From: Caryophanales bacterium UBA6768
Lineage (GTDB): Bacteria; Bacillota; Bacilli; Bacillales_D; Amphibacillaceae
DNA: 21,660 nucleotides
Assembly (NCBI GenBank): GCA_002453315.1
Contig: DKGO01000206.1
Span: 1 to 21,660 of the forward strand
Direction of reading: 5' to 3'
Shown here: positions 8,627 through 16,399 of the stretch, piece by piece
How positions within the stretch are numbered: the stretch's first letter is position 1
Layout of the letters: every line of letters begins with the position of its first letter
Notes under the pieces: generated by a model
Seen by the model: the letters and a program-made list of their open reading frames with translations, nothing else
Database searches by the model: none
Told to the model about the DNA's origin: nothing
Made by a program: the position numbers and the translations under genes

Positions 8627-9334
8627 ATGCTTCCCAAACGTTATTGGTTTGTTTTACTCACCTATATATTGGTACAATTATCAACCTTAATTTTTGCCCC
8701 GTTAATACATATCATGTTTAAAATCGATATTATTGAGGCATCTATTTATTGGTATATCATTAGTTTTACTATTGGTGCAATCATCATCGTTATGTTCATG
8801 CGTCGGGATTTTCAATTGGAAAAAAAGAGTAGCCAAAGTTCCCTGAATCGAATTTTATTATGGATGTTTATCGGTTTTTGGATGGCTTTATTCGCTCAAG
8901 TGATTGCTTCATTAGTTGAGATTTCCATATTTAAAATTGAACTTGGATCTGAAAACACAGATATCATCGTTGAATTAGCGAGAATGAACACTCTATTTAT
9001 TATTATCCCAGCTGTCGTTGGCCCTATTTTAGAGGAACTGGTATTTCGTAAAGTTATTTTTGCCTCCCTTCATAAAAAAATAAACTTTTTCTGGGCTGCA
9101 TTAATATCGTCTGTTATTTTTGCTATTCTCCATTTTGATTTTTCTCATCTTCTCGTATATATTACGATGGGATTTGTTTTTGCCTTTTTATATGTGAAAA
9201 CAAAGCGGATTATTGTCCCGATGTTTGTCCATATGGCGTTAAATTCATATGCTGTCATTGGTCAATTATTGTTTGACCCGGAGGAAATTGAGCGACTACG
9301 TCAGCAATTGTCATTTATTTTATTTGGTCATTAA
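8627..9334 (+). CDS. ydiL: CPBP-family intramembrane glutamic/metalloprotease, YdiL-like
   Basis: This 235-residue membrane protein has about six hydrophobic segments and the three CPBP (Abi/Rce1-like) motifs: EELVFR (Glu136, Glu137, Arg141), FAILH (His169) and HMALN (His202, Asn206). Family members cleave substrates inside the membrane or act in bacteriocin immunity and protein maturation; the substrate of this one is unknown. I chose ATG 8627 because AAAAGGAG lies 7 bases before it and the start fits the first membrane helix; the frame is open further upstream to a TTG at 8576, which overlaps the promoter. Next to ydiK and divergent from groES, as in B. subtilis, which supports calling it YdiL. 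The only difference is the intervening luxS. Confidence 0.88.
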   Translation: MLPKRYWFVLLTYILVQLSTLIFAPLIHIMFKIDIIEASIYWYIISFTIGAIIIVMFMRRDFQLEKKSSQSSLNRILLWMFIGFWMALFAQVIASLVEISIFKIELGSENTDIIVELARMNTLFIIIPAVVGPILEELVFRKVIFASLHKKINFFWAALISSVIFAILHFDFSHLLVYITMGFVFAFLYVKTKRIIVPMFVHMALNSYAVIGQLLFDPEEIERLRQQLSFILFGH

Positions 9335-9358
9335 TATTTTAGGTGGTGGCTTATTGTA

Positions 9359-9541
9359 ATGTTAGGTATTACTTATATTATTGTTGGTGTGTTATTTTTT
9401 ATGGCGGCAATTTATCATGAACAAAATTTTGATAATGACATGTTACCTATTATATTTATTATCATCGCCTCTATTGATATTGGTATTGGAATCCGACATT
9501 TGTTTAGAAAGTTTTTTAAACAGGATAAAGATGAAAAGTGA
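9359..9541 (+). CDS. ydiK: Small membrane protein, YdiK-like
   Basis: A 60-residue protein with two predicted membrane helices (about residues 3-19 and 28-46), a short acidic turn between them (EQNFDND) and a lysine-rich C-terminal tail. No function is known for this type. It follows ydiL by 24 bp and is followed by a terminator, so the two are probably co-transcribed. Size, topology and position match the B. subtilis YdiK, which has the same neighbours; the sequence alone is too short for certainty. The ribosome binding region GGTGGTGG is about 9 bases before the ATG. Confidence 0.7.
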   Translation: MLGITYIIVGVLFFMAAIYHEQNFDNDMLPIIFIIIASIDIGIGIRHLFRKFFKQDKDEK

Positions 9542-9554
9542 ATTTTTAACATAC

Positions 9555-9601
9555 AAAAAAGCATGCTTTATGACAATAAAAGTAATTTGCATGCTTTTTT
9601 T
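9555..9601 (+). terminator. Terminator after ydiL-ydiK, probably bidirectional
   Basis: AAAAAAGCATGC (9555-9566) pairs with GCATGCTTTTTT (9589-9600), with a T-rich end on both strands. It can end ydiK transcription on the plus strand and transcription of the membrane-protein gene from the minus strand. Confidence 0.8.
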
Positions 9602-9695
9602 ATTATTGTAGGCCTATGATAAATATTCACTTTCATGACTTTGGACACAAGTGCGGCATCCGTTGGCCGTATGCTTTCTCTTTACAGCCCCCTTT

Positions 9696-10043
9696 TTAAA
9701 AGCTCTTACGGGTTCCGGTATAATCATGTCTCGTTATATCTCTATGAACTTCATGGGTTTTCTCTAAAATTAGCTGGTAATTATACTCGGCTGCTTTCTT
9801 CATTTTATACAGAATAAATAAAGTAAATCCAACTTGAATAGCAGCACCAATGATTGATAAAATAGACAGGTTCATTTGTTCTATTAACATCGCTACTATT
9901 GTCAACCCTATTTGAACCATTAGTAACATAGGAGATTTTAACATCACTAAAGCTGCAATCGTCAACAATGCTATGATAAAAATATATGGAAAATGCGTAA
10001 TATATTCCCCGTAAATTGGAGTAATGGCTGTCATTATATACAT
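9696..10043 (-). CDS. Hypothetical small membrane protein (115 aa)
   Basis: I do not recognise this protein. It has four hydrophobic segments (roughly residues 16-32, 35-50, 52-68 and 72-90), then a charged C-terminal tail of about 28 residues (KKAAEYNYQ to TRKSF) likely facing the cytoplasm. The start ATG at 10043 has AAGGGTGGG 7 bases before it; the in-frame GTG at 10055 overlaps that site. It is transcribed alone, between the diguanylate cyclase gene and the shared terminator. It occupies the position taken by tatAy-tatCy in B. subtilis but is not similar to either Tat protein by eye. No function can be given. Confidence 0.7.
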   Translation of the reverse strand: MYIMTAITPIYGEYITHFPYIFIIALLTIAALVMLKSPMLLMVQIGLTIVAMLIEQMNLSILSIIGAAIQVGFTLFILYKMKKAAEYNYQLILEKTHEVHRDITRHDYTGTRKSF

Positions 10044-10147
10044 TGTCAATCCCACCCTTATAATTAATTTTCATCTATATTATCGCTTGTTTCATTGAGA
10101 CATGAATTGATGTACATCAACTTTTACGATAATTTCTCATGTAAAAT

Positions 10148-10170
10148 AAAAAAACGCCCGAAAAAGGTGT
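10148..10170 (-). terminator. Possible terminator of the diguanylate cyclase gene
   Basis: On the minus strand ACACC pairs with GGCGT (one G-T wobble) around a seven-base loop, followed by seven T residues. It is 36 bases past the stop codon. The stem is short. Confidence 0.45.
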
Positions 10171-10205
10171 AGAATGCAAACCTATAGAAAATACTTTTCT
10201 TCCCT

Positions 10206-11480
10206 TCACCTTGCTATTTTATAGGTATTTTTACCAGCATTTTTTGCGTCATATAATGCCATGTCAGCTTTTTTAATCATCGTTAAAGGTGTATCGTTTT
10301 TGTCAGATGTTATGGCTATCCCAATACTAGTCGTTACTTTCAATATATGATGATTGATTTTCCAAGAAGAATTAATTCTATTCCTAATCTTTTTAACTAA
10401 CTCATAAATAGAGCTTGATTCCATTATATCTGGTAATACGGCAACAAATTCATCCCCACCAAACCTTGCAACAATACCATTCATTCCAATACATTGCTTG
10501 ATTCTTTTACTAAATTCAAGTATGACATCATCGCCTACATCGTGGCCATACTGATCATTAATTTGTTTAAAGTTATCAATATCGAAGATAATGACCGTCA
10601 CTTTTGTTTTTTTCTCTTTTAATTCTTGCAACGTTTGCTGTAAATATTGTTGAAAATACCGTCTATTTGGAACTCCCGTATGTGAATCATGGTTAGCATA
10701 ATGTTGCAATTCCTTTTCATATGCCATTTGTATACTAATATCACGAGTAACAACAACAATATGTTTTAATTGGTTTTGGTGATCAAATACTGGGGTTCCA
10801 TGTGATTCTGACCATTTTAATTCATCAGCACTATTATACTGACGAAATCTCACCGTAAATTTATCACCATTTCTTAACGCTTCATTAAAAATTTCATCGA
10901 CATGGGACCAATCTTGTTCATACACTTTATACAAATAATGTTTGCCTTGATATTCCTCATGATCGTGGCCTAAAACAGTATTATATGAAGGAGATGTGTA
11001 AATAATAATGCCTCTTCGGTCAATCAATGTAATAAGGTCCTGAATATTTTCAGCAAGTAATTGAAAATGATAGTCACTATCTTCAAATTTTCGCTCGTTA
11101 AGTATTTCTTCTGTTATATCCAAGCTAACGGATGCGATATAAGTACAATTTTTTCCTTGATCAAAAAATGGGGTAATCCTCGTTTTCGAATATTTGATGT
11201 CGCCCCTTTTGAGCATGTAACGATCTTGAAATATTAGACTTCTCTTTTCCTTGATCACCATACGAAATCGTTTTGTTATTTTTTTTGCAATATCCTTTTC
11301 TAAAAAGTCTTCCACCGGTTGATAAAGCGCATCCTTTTTTAATCCTGTTTGGTCAATCATTGACTGATTGATAAACGCGTATCGGAATTGGCGGTTTTTT
11401 TCAACTTTTACGACAAATACCATATCCATCACAGTGTCCATTAATATTTTATCAAATGGGATTCCTATTTTACTTTCCAT
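10206..11480 (-). CDS. PAS-PAS-GGDEF diguanylate cyclase
   Basis: This 424-residue cytoplasmic protein should make cyclic di-GMP from two GTP. Two PAS domains come first (about 10-130 and 137-255), each ending in the typical D-I-T/S stretch (SLDITEE, TRDISIQ). A short helix leads to the GGDEF domain (about 260-424), with DIDNFKQIND, YGHDVGDD and the intact active site GGDEF at 341-345. The product-inhibition I-site (RxxD five residues before GGDEF) is missing: residues 332-335 are GMNG. No membrane segments. PAS domains suggest sensing of redox, oxygen or a small ligand, but no cofactor residue is decisive. The start ATG 11480 has AAGGAAG 7 bases before it; an upstream in-frame start at 11528 lacks such a site. 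It is not part of the usual neighbourhood and is probably an insertion. Confidence 0.9.
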   Translation of the reverse strand: MESKIGIPFDKILMDTVMDMVFVVKVEKNRQFRYAFINQSMIDQTGLKKDALYQPVEDFLEKDIAKKITKRFRMVIKEKRSLIFQDRYMLKRGDIKYSKTRITPFFDQGKNCTYIASVSLDITEEILNERKFEDSDYHFQLLAENIQDLITLIDRRGIIIYTSPSYNTVLGHDHEEYQGKHYLYKVYEQDWSHVDEIFNEALRNGDKFTVRFRQYNSADELKWSESHGTPVFDHQNQLKHIVVVTRDISIQMAYEKELQHYANHDSHTGVPNRRYFQQYLQQTLQELKEKKTKVTVIIFDIDNFKQINDQYGHDVGDDVILEFSKRIKQCIGMNGIVARFGGDEFVAVLPDIMESSSIYELVKKIRNRINSSWKINHHILKVTTSIGIAITSDKNDTPLTMIKKADMALYDAKNAGKNTYKIAR

Positions 11481-11768
11481 ATCGATTCTTCCTTCTCTAT
11501 GTATTGATAAAATGATTTGATATGGCAATGTTTCACATGAATATGTTCATCATTTGCCTAATATAGTAAAAAAACTTAAATTGATATTCTGATTTTATGA
11601 TAATTATTTCATAATATATAGGACATTTAACCTAGTATGATTGATTTTATCCCATTTTTATCAATATTTCAACCTATTTTTTCACTTTTATCACGATTTA
11701 ATTATTGAAATTCTCTTTTTCCCTAAATAATCACTTTATTATCGTGTCCTATTATTTAAAAATGACTT
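11481..11768. other. AT-rich spacer between rex and the diguanylate cyclase gene
   Basis: No gene is seen. It contains an imperfect inverted repeat, TTATGA, eight bases, TCATAA (11595-11614), about 115 bases upstream of the cyclase start, and widely spaced arms CACGAT/ATCGTG (11692-11697 and 11741-11746) downstream of rex. Either could be regulatory or chance. No clear promoter or terminator could be assigned. Confidence 0.35.
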
Positions 11769-12392
11769 TTATAGTGGATAATGTTTTAAAAAATAGACGA
11801 ATGACTGGATTTCAACGGATAAATCGATATGATGAATCCGAACATGTTCTGGAATTGTTAAACGTGCCGGGGTAAAGTTAATTAATCCTTTCACACCATA
11901 TTCCACTAATTTATTCGCCATGTCCTGTGCTTCAGATGCGGGAATGGTTAAAATGACAACATCAATACCAGCAATTTTCTTTTGTAAGTGATCGATATGA
12001 TAAATAGGCACTCCACCTATTTTAGTCCCTGATTTGTTCTGTGAACGATCAAATGCCATGACAATTTTAGTATTATTGCTTCTAATAAAATTATAATTTA
12101 ATAGGGCAGTTCCTAAATTGCCCACACCGATTAATGCTACTTCTGTAATCTCGTCTTGTTCTAACGTTTGCTTAAAAAATGCCAGCAAATAATCCACATT
12201 ATACCCATAGCCTTTTTTTCCTAAGGCTCCAAAATAGGAAAAATCTCTCCGAATTGTAGCGGGATCCACTTTTACGGCATTACTTAATTCTTTTGAGGAA
12301 ACTCGCTTTTTCCCTTCATTATGTAAATGGGTTAGAAATCGATAATATAATGGCAAACGCCGGGCCGATGCTTGTGGTATTTTATTTTCCAA
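11769..12392 (-). CDS. rex: Redox-sensing transcriptional repressor Rex
   Basis: Rex represses fermentation and respiration genes and lets go of DNA when NADH rises. The 207-residue protein has an N-terminal winged helix (about 1-75), with [14 protein letters not shown] and [17 protein letters not shown] that read DNA. The Rossmann fold follows, with the dinucleotide motif GVGNLG (89-94). The domain-swapped C-terminal helix is [11 protein letters not shown] start it at TTG 12392, because AAAGGA lies 9 bases before it and the product then begins [18 protein letters not shown], matching B. subtilis Rex; the frame is open to 12452 but would overlap moaC. It lies 19 bp after moaC and is probably co-transcribed with it, as in other Bacillus. 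No Rex operator was found in the window. Confidence 0.96.
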   Translation of the reverse strand: MENKIPQASARRLPLYYRFLTHLHNEGKKRVSSKELSNAVKVDPATIRRDFSYFGALGKKGYGYNVDYLLAFFKQTLEQDEITEVALIGVGNLGTALLNYNFIRSNNTKIVMAFDRSQNKSGTKIGGVPIYHIDHLQKKIAGIDVVILTIPASEAQDMANKLVEYGVKGLINFTPARLTIPEHVRIHHIDLSVEIQSFVYFLKHYPL

Positions 12393-12411
12393 TGGATACA
12401 ATCCTTTCCTT

Positions 12412-12903
12412 TTATGATTCTTTCTGCTGATGAAAATCCCCTGATTTCCCACCAGTTTTAGACATTAGGTAAGTTTCACCGATAATGATTCCTTTATCAA
12501 TTGCCTTGCACATATCATAAATTGTTAGGCATGTCGCTGATGAGGCGGTTAATGCTTCCATTTCTACCCCAGTTGATCCTTTCGTTTTTACTGTTGTCGT
12601 AACATGCAAAATATATTTTTCACTATTTTTTTCCCAATCAAAATGGATATCGACTCCACTTAACGATAACGGATGGCACATAGGAATCCATTCTGAGGTT
12701 TTTTTTGCTGCCATAATGCCTGCCACCTGTGCGACAGCTAATACATCGCCTTTTTCCATTGCGTTAGAAGTTATTTTTTTATAAATTGCTTCATTTACTA
12801 TCACACTTGATTTAGCTACAGCTGTTCTACTAGTAATATCCTTATTCGTTATATCTACCATTTTCGCTCTACCTTGTTTGTTAAAGTGTGTAAAATCATC
12901 CAT
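12412..12903 (-). CDS. moaC: Cyclic pyranopterin monophosphate synthase MoaC
   Basis: MoaC makes cyclic pyranopterin monophosphate from the MoaA product in molybdenum cofactor synthesis. The 163-residue protein has MVDITNK (15-21), [18 protein letters not shown] (52-69), the binding motif PMCHPL (74-79), [10 protein letters not shown] (111-120) and the active-site region TIYDMCK (127-133), followed by KTGGKSG. The ribosome binding site AAGGGG precedes ATG 12903. It is the only molybdenum cofactor gene here, as in B. subtilis, where moaC also stands beside rex. It is divergent from the ABC-F gene; the 127-bp gap would carry both promoters. Confidence 0.96.
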   Translation of the reverse strand: MDDFTHFNKQGRAKMVDITNKDITSRTAVAKSSVIVNEAIYKKITSNAMEKGDVLAVAQVAGIMAAKKTSEWIPMCHPLSLSGVDIHFDWEKNSEKYILHVTTTVKTKGSTGVEMEALTASSATCLTIYDMCKAIDKGIIIGETYLMSKTGGKSGDFHQQKES

Positions 12904-12979
12904 TTGTTATCCACCCCTTTGTTCTTTCGCCTTTTATTTTACCATAATTTATTAAAGATGAACGAACTTCTTTATCTAT

Positions 12980-13008
12980 TTGCTAGATGGTAATGAAATA
13001 GGTACAAT
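12980..13008 (+). promoter_or_regulatory. Promoter of the ABC-F gene
   Basis: TTGCTA (12980-12985) and TACAAT (13003-13008) are 17 bases apart. Transcription would begin near 13015, which supports the downstream start codon at 13031. Confidence 0.65.
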
Positions 13009-13030
13009 CATTATGAACGGAGTGAATGAG

Positions 13031-14950
13031 ATGATTTATATGCAATTAAAAAATATTTGTAAGTCTTTTTCCGGTGTGAATTTGTTCCAAAATATAGATG
13101 TTGAAATTAAACATGATGATCGAATTGCCATTGTTGGTAGAAATGGAGTTGGAAAATCAACTTTATTAAAAATCATGACTGGGGAAATACACTATGATGA
13201 GGGAGAAGTTTTTCAAGCAAAAAATATATCAATTGGTTATTTGGCACAAACAAAGGCTTTGTCTGGTGAAGAAACAATATGGGATGCTTTGAATTCCGTT
13301 TTTTCCCATCTAAATGAAGAGAAAATTGCCTTGGAAAAATTAGCGCAAGAGATTGAAATCAACGCTCAACAAGGGGTTGTCGATGAGTGGTTAATTTCCT
13401 CTTTTGGGAAGAGGCAAGAGGATTTTGAGAATCGTGGTGGGTATCGCTATGAAAGTGATATAAGAGGGGTACTGGGAGGATTAGGCTTTAAAGAAAATGA
13501 ATTTTCTCGTAATGTAAAAGAACTAAGTGGTGGACAAAAAACACGACTTGCATTGGGAAAACTACTGTTACAACGTCCTAATATTTTGATTTTGGACGAA
13601 CCTACAAATCACTTAGATATTGAAACAATGACATGGTTGGAAACTTATTTGAAAAATTACGAAGGTGCCCTCGTTATCGTCTCACACGATCGTTATTTTT
13701 TAGATAAATTAGCGACGACTGTTTATGAGATAAGCCATACTCAAGGGAAAAAATATGGTGGATCTTATTCCCATTATTTGCATGAAAAAGCAGCAAATTA
13801 TCAACAGGAGTTGAAACTATTTACGAAGCAACAACAAGAAATAAAGCGGATGGAAGATTTTATTCAACGGAATATTGCTAGGGCTTCAACAACGAAACGA
13901 GCCCAAAGCAGACGAAAACAATTAGAGAAAATCGAACGATTTGAAAGGCCAATGGGTGATGAGGCGAGCGCCTCATTTTCATTTCAAATTTCTAAAACGA
14001 GTGGTAACGACGTAGTAGCCGTGAAAAATCTTTCTGTCACCTTTCCAGAAAAAAATCATGCATTATTTTCGAACATTTCATTTAATGTATATAAAGGCGA
14101 CCGAATCGCATTAGTCGGGAAAAATGGTATTGGTAAAACGACGTTATTAAAGGCAATTTTACAGAGGCAAAGCGGAATTACTATTGGCACAAATGTGGAC
14201 ATTGGTTACTATGATCAGGAACAACATTACTTGGATGAAAATAGCAGTATTTTAGAAGAGGTGTGGAATCAGTTTCCTAACGAAAATGAACAAACCATCC
14301 GAACAATCTTAGGCAACTTTTTATTTTCTGGGGATGATGTGCTGAAAAAAATACACACATTAAGTGGCGGTGAAAAAGCACGAATAGCTTTAGCGAAACT
14401 AATGATTTTAAAATCTAATTTTTTATTGTTAGATGAGCCAACAAACCACTTAGATATTGTTAGTAAAGAAATTCTTGAGGCGGCATTAATTGACTATCCG
14501 GGAACTATTTTATTTATTTCCCATGACCGTTATTTTATCAACAAAATTGCTGATAAGGTCATTGAGTTACATGGAGATGGGCTGACGGAATATTTAGGGG
14601 ATTTTGATTATTATATTGATAAAAAAACCGAACAATCCGAAAGGGAAAAATTAGAAGTAAGTAAAGGCGTCACTATTGATAATATCAACACTGAGGCCAC
14701 CGACCATCAACTGTCATTTGCTGAACAGAAAATACGTGATCGGGAGTTAAGAAAAAGAGAACGAAATATTAAACAAATCGAAGATGAGATTGAATGGTTA
14801 GAAGCCGAGCTTTCCCATTGTGAAAATGCCTTAAATAATGAAGCAATTATGAAAGACTATAAGAAAATCACTGAACTAACCGAGGAAATGGAAAACGTGA
14901 AAAACTCCTTAGATATTTTGTTTGAAAAATGGGAAGCCCTCCATGAATGA
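13031..14950 (+). CDS. ydiF: ABC-F family ATPase, YdiF-like
   Basis: A soluble protein of 639 residues with two ABC domains in tandem and no membrane segments, the pattern of ABC-F proteins that act on the ribosome. Domain 1 has GRNGVGKST (36-44), LSGGQKTR, LILDEPTNHLD and SHDRYFLD. A charged linker (about 255-310, with RASTTKRAQSRRKQLEKIERF) is the tRNA-contacting type. Domain 2 has GKNGIGKTT (about 363-371), LSGGEKAR, LLLDEPTNHLD and SHDRYFIN. The C-terminal 70 residues are a charged coiled coil. It could be a translation factor or, less likely, antibiotic resistance; its fixed place beside moaC and tsaD argues for a housekeeping YdiF role. ATG 13031 has GGAG 8 bases before it, while the open frame upstream would begin before the transcript. 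The final codons form part of the terminator stem. Confidence 0.93.
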   Translation: MIYMQLKNICKSFSGVNLFQNIDVEIKHDDRIAIVGRNGVGKSTLLKIMTGEIHYDEGEVFQAKNISIGYLAQTKALSGEETIWDALNSVFSHLNEEKIALEKLAQEIEINAQQGVVDEWLISSFGKRQEDFENRGGYRYESDIRGVLGGLGFKENEFSRNVKELSGGQKTRLALGKLLLQRPNILILDEPTNHLDIETMTWLETYLKNYEGALVIVSHDRYFLDKLATTVYEISHTQGKKYGGSYSHYLHEKAANYQQELKLFTKQQQEIKRMEDFIQRNIARASTTKRAQSRRKQLEKIERFERPMGDEASASFSFQISKTSGNDVVAVKNLSVTFPEKNHALFSNISFNVYKGDRIALVGKNGIGKTTLLKAILQRQSGITIGTNVDIGYYDQEQHYLDENSSILEEVWNQFPNENEQTIRTILGNFLFSGDDVLKKIHTLSGGEKARIALAKLMILKSNFLLLDEPTNHLDIVSKEILEAALIDYPGTILFISHDRYFINKIADKVIELHGDGLTEYLGDFDYYIDKKTEQSEREKLEVSKGVTIDNINTEATDHQLSFAEQKIRDRELRKRERNIKQIEDEIEWLEAELSHCENALNNEAIMKDYKKITELTEEMENVKNSLDILFEKWEALHE

Positions 14951-14977
14951 TATTCAACTTCATGGAGGGAATTTTTT
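14937..14977 (+). terminator. Terminator of the ABC-F gene, overlapping its last codons
   Basis: CCCTCCATGAA (14937-14947) pairs perfectly with TTCATGGAGGG (14959-14969), with a loop of 11 bases containing the stop codon TGA (14948-14950); AATTTTTT follows. The 11-bp stem is perfect. On the other strand it could also end the convergent rodA-like transcript, though the T-run there is weaker. Confidence 0.9.
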
Positions 14978-15024
14978 AATATTTATTGCAATAACTTTTT
15001 TAGACACATCTACTAATCACGCTT

Positions 15025-16203
15025 TTATTTAAACAAGAAATCCTGTTGTCGAGAATATTCAATAGAAATCCTATAGACAAGTGCATATCCAATAATGGTC
15101 GATAATATTGTACTACCACCGTAACTAATAAAAAGCAACGGAATACCTGTAATTGGCATAATGCCGATTGTCATGCCGATATTTTGAAATGTATGAATAA
15201 GGACTAAACTCATAAAACCAAAACATATATAGGATCCGAATGGGCTAAAGGGGTATACTTTCATCCCTAATGTAACGAGCCTGTATAATAATAAGAAAAA
15301 CAGGAAGATAACTACTGCGCCACCTATAAAGCCAAAACTTTCACCAATAATTGAAAATATAAAGTCTGTATGGGCCTCAGGAAGACTTACCTCAGCATGA
15401 TTCATTCCTTTTCCTACTAATTGACCAGAACCAACCGTCAATAAGGACAAATCAATATGGTAGCGATCATTTGGATCTTGTTGTGTTGGATCAAACCAAG
15501 TTAATATTCTGTTAATTTGATATGGTTTAATACCTAATACTTCTTTTGATACATCGGGAAAATTGATGACCAACAGTAAAGTGAGGGCTATAGCCGTTAT
15601 TCCCCCTAAAATTAACGTAGCTAAAATTTTCCAATCGACACCTGATAAAATAATTAATACCCCAGCAATAAATAAAAATACTAATGAACTTCCTAAGTCT
15701 GGTTGCTGAAGAATAAAGGCTACTGGAATAATAGTAATGATAATTATTTTTAATATGAGCCATAAATCGCTCCATACCGTGGATGTTTCGAATTTTCCTT
15801 TATGCTTCACAATTAACGCTGCCAGAAAAATAATCAGAGTAATTTTAGTAAATTCTGATGGTTGAATCGAGACAAATGGTATTTTATTATTGAACCAGCT
15901 TTTTGCATTGTTCACTGGCTCAGCAATTGATTCAGGACTGAAATGTAAGGCAATGACAAAAAATGCTCCTAATATATAAATATAAATGCTTGTTTTATAC
16001 AATTGCTCCAAATCAATAAACTGTATTGCGGCTAAAAAGGAAATAGCTATACCATAAAATAAAATTTGTTTTAACACAAAATTTTGCCCAGGATATTGCC
16101 CGAGTTGTTGGGCATTATAGATTGCTAAAATACTAATGCACATGAAAAATATAAGTATTATGATTAAATCTAATTGGATATAATGGGATTGATTTTTTGC
16201 CAT
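15025..16203 (-). CDS. rodA: SEDS-family peptidoglycan polymerase, RodA-like
   Basis: This integral membrane protein of 392 residues, with about ten hydrophobic segments, belongs to the SEDS family (RodA/FtsW/SpoVE), which polymerises lipid II into glycan strands together with a class B penicillin-binding protein. Diagnostic segments are QPSEFTKI (114-121), QQPDLGSS (166-173), RILTWFDP (232-239), LPEAHTDFIFSIIGE with the catalytic Asp280, and FQNIGMTIGIMPITGIPLLFISYGGS near the end. The HTDFIF and FDP context favours RodA over FtsW. The start at ATG 16203 has GGTGA 8 bases before it; further in-frame starts lie at 16212-16218. In B. subtilis no such gene lies between ydiF and tsaD, so this is an insertion or rearrangement. 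It is separated from tsaD by about 200 bp holding DnaA boxes, so it is not tightly coupled to that operon. Confidence 0.9.
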   Translation of the reverse strand: MAKNQSHYIQLDLIIILIFFMCISILAIYNAQQLGQYPGQNFVLKQILFYGIAISFLAAIQFIDLEQLYKTSIYIYILGAFFVIALHFSPESIAEPVNNAKSWFNNKIPFVSIQPSEFTKITLIIFLAALIVKHKGKFETSTVWSDLWLILKIIIITIIPVAFILQQPDLGSSLVFLFIAGVLIILSGVDWKILATLILGGITAIALTLLLVINFPDVSKEVLGIKPYQINRILTWFDPTQQDPNDRYHIDLSLLTVGSGQLVGKGMNHAEVSLPEAHTDFIFSIIGESFGFIGGAVVIFLFFLLLYRLVTLGMKVYPFSPFGSYICFGFMSLVLIHTFQNIGMTIGIMPITGIPLLFISYGGSTILSTIIGYALVYRISIEYSRQQDFLFK

Positions 16204-16333
16204 TTGTTTCATCACCAAAATTCATTTATTTGCTTTCAAAGGATAGTTGTTAAACACAATCCCTAAACATTTATTATAACGTTTTTTCATAACATTCGCT
16301 ATGACCCTACGTATCAAAGAGCTAGTTGTATAG

Positions 16334-16354
16334 TTATCCACAAAGTTATCCACA
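16334..16354 (+). promoter_or_regulatory. Two perfect DnaA boxes
   Basis: Two exact copies of TTATCCACA (16334-16342 and 16346-16354), same orientation, starts 12 bp apart. They lie in the gap between the rodA-like gene and tsaD. In B. subtilis the region beside tsaD (gcp) is, as I recall, a DnaA-box cluster that binds DnaA away from the origin, so a conserved regulatory site is likely. Confidence 0.85.
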
Positions 16355-16399
16355 CATTAATAACGTGAAGGATGTTTCAAAAGATTTACCTGATTAAAA

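Noticed and set aside
9635..9817. Open frame of 60 codons on the plus strand beginning MTLDTSAASVG
   Set aside because: It overlaps the end of the membrane-protein gene on the other strand, has no ribosome binding site and no recognisable domain.
11595..11614. Inverted repeat TTATGA/TCATAA as a Fur or PerR box
   Set aside because: The central bases do not fit the GATAAT-N-ATTATC pattern in both halves, and the downstream gene gives no support.
12906..12914. TTATCCACC near the moaC start as a DnaA box
   Set aside because: The last base differs from the consensus, it stands alone, and it overlaps the ribosome binding region of moaC.
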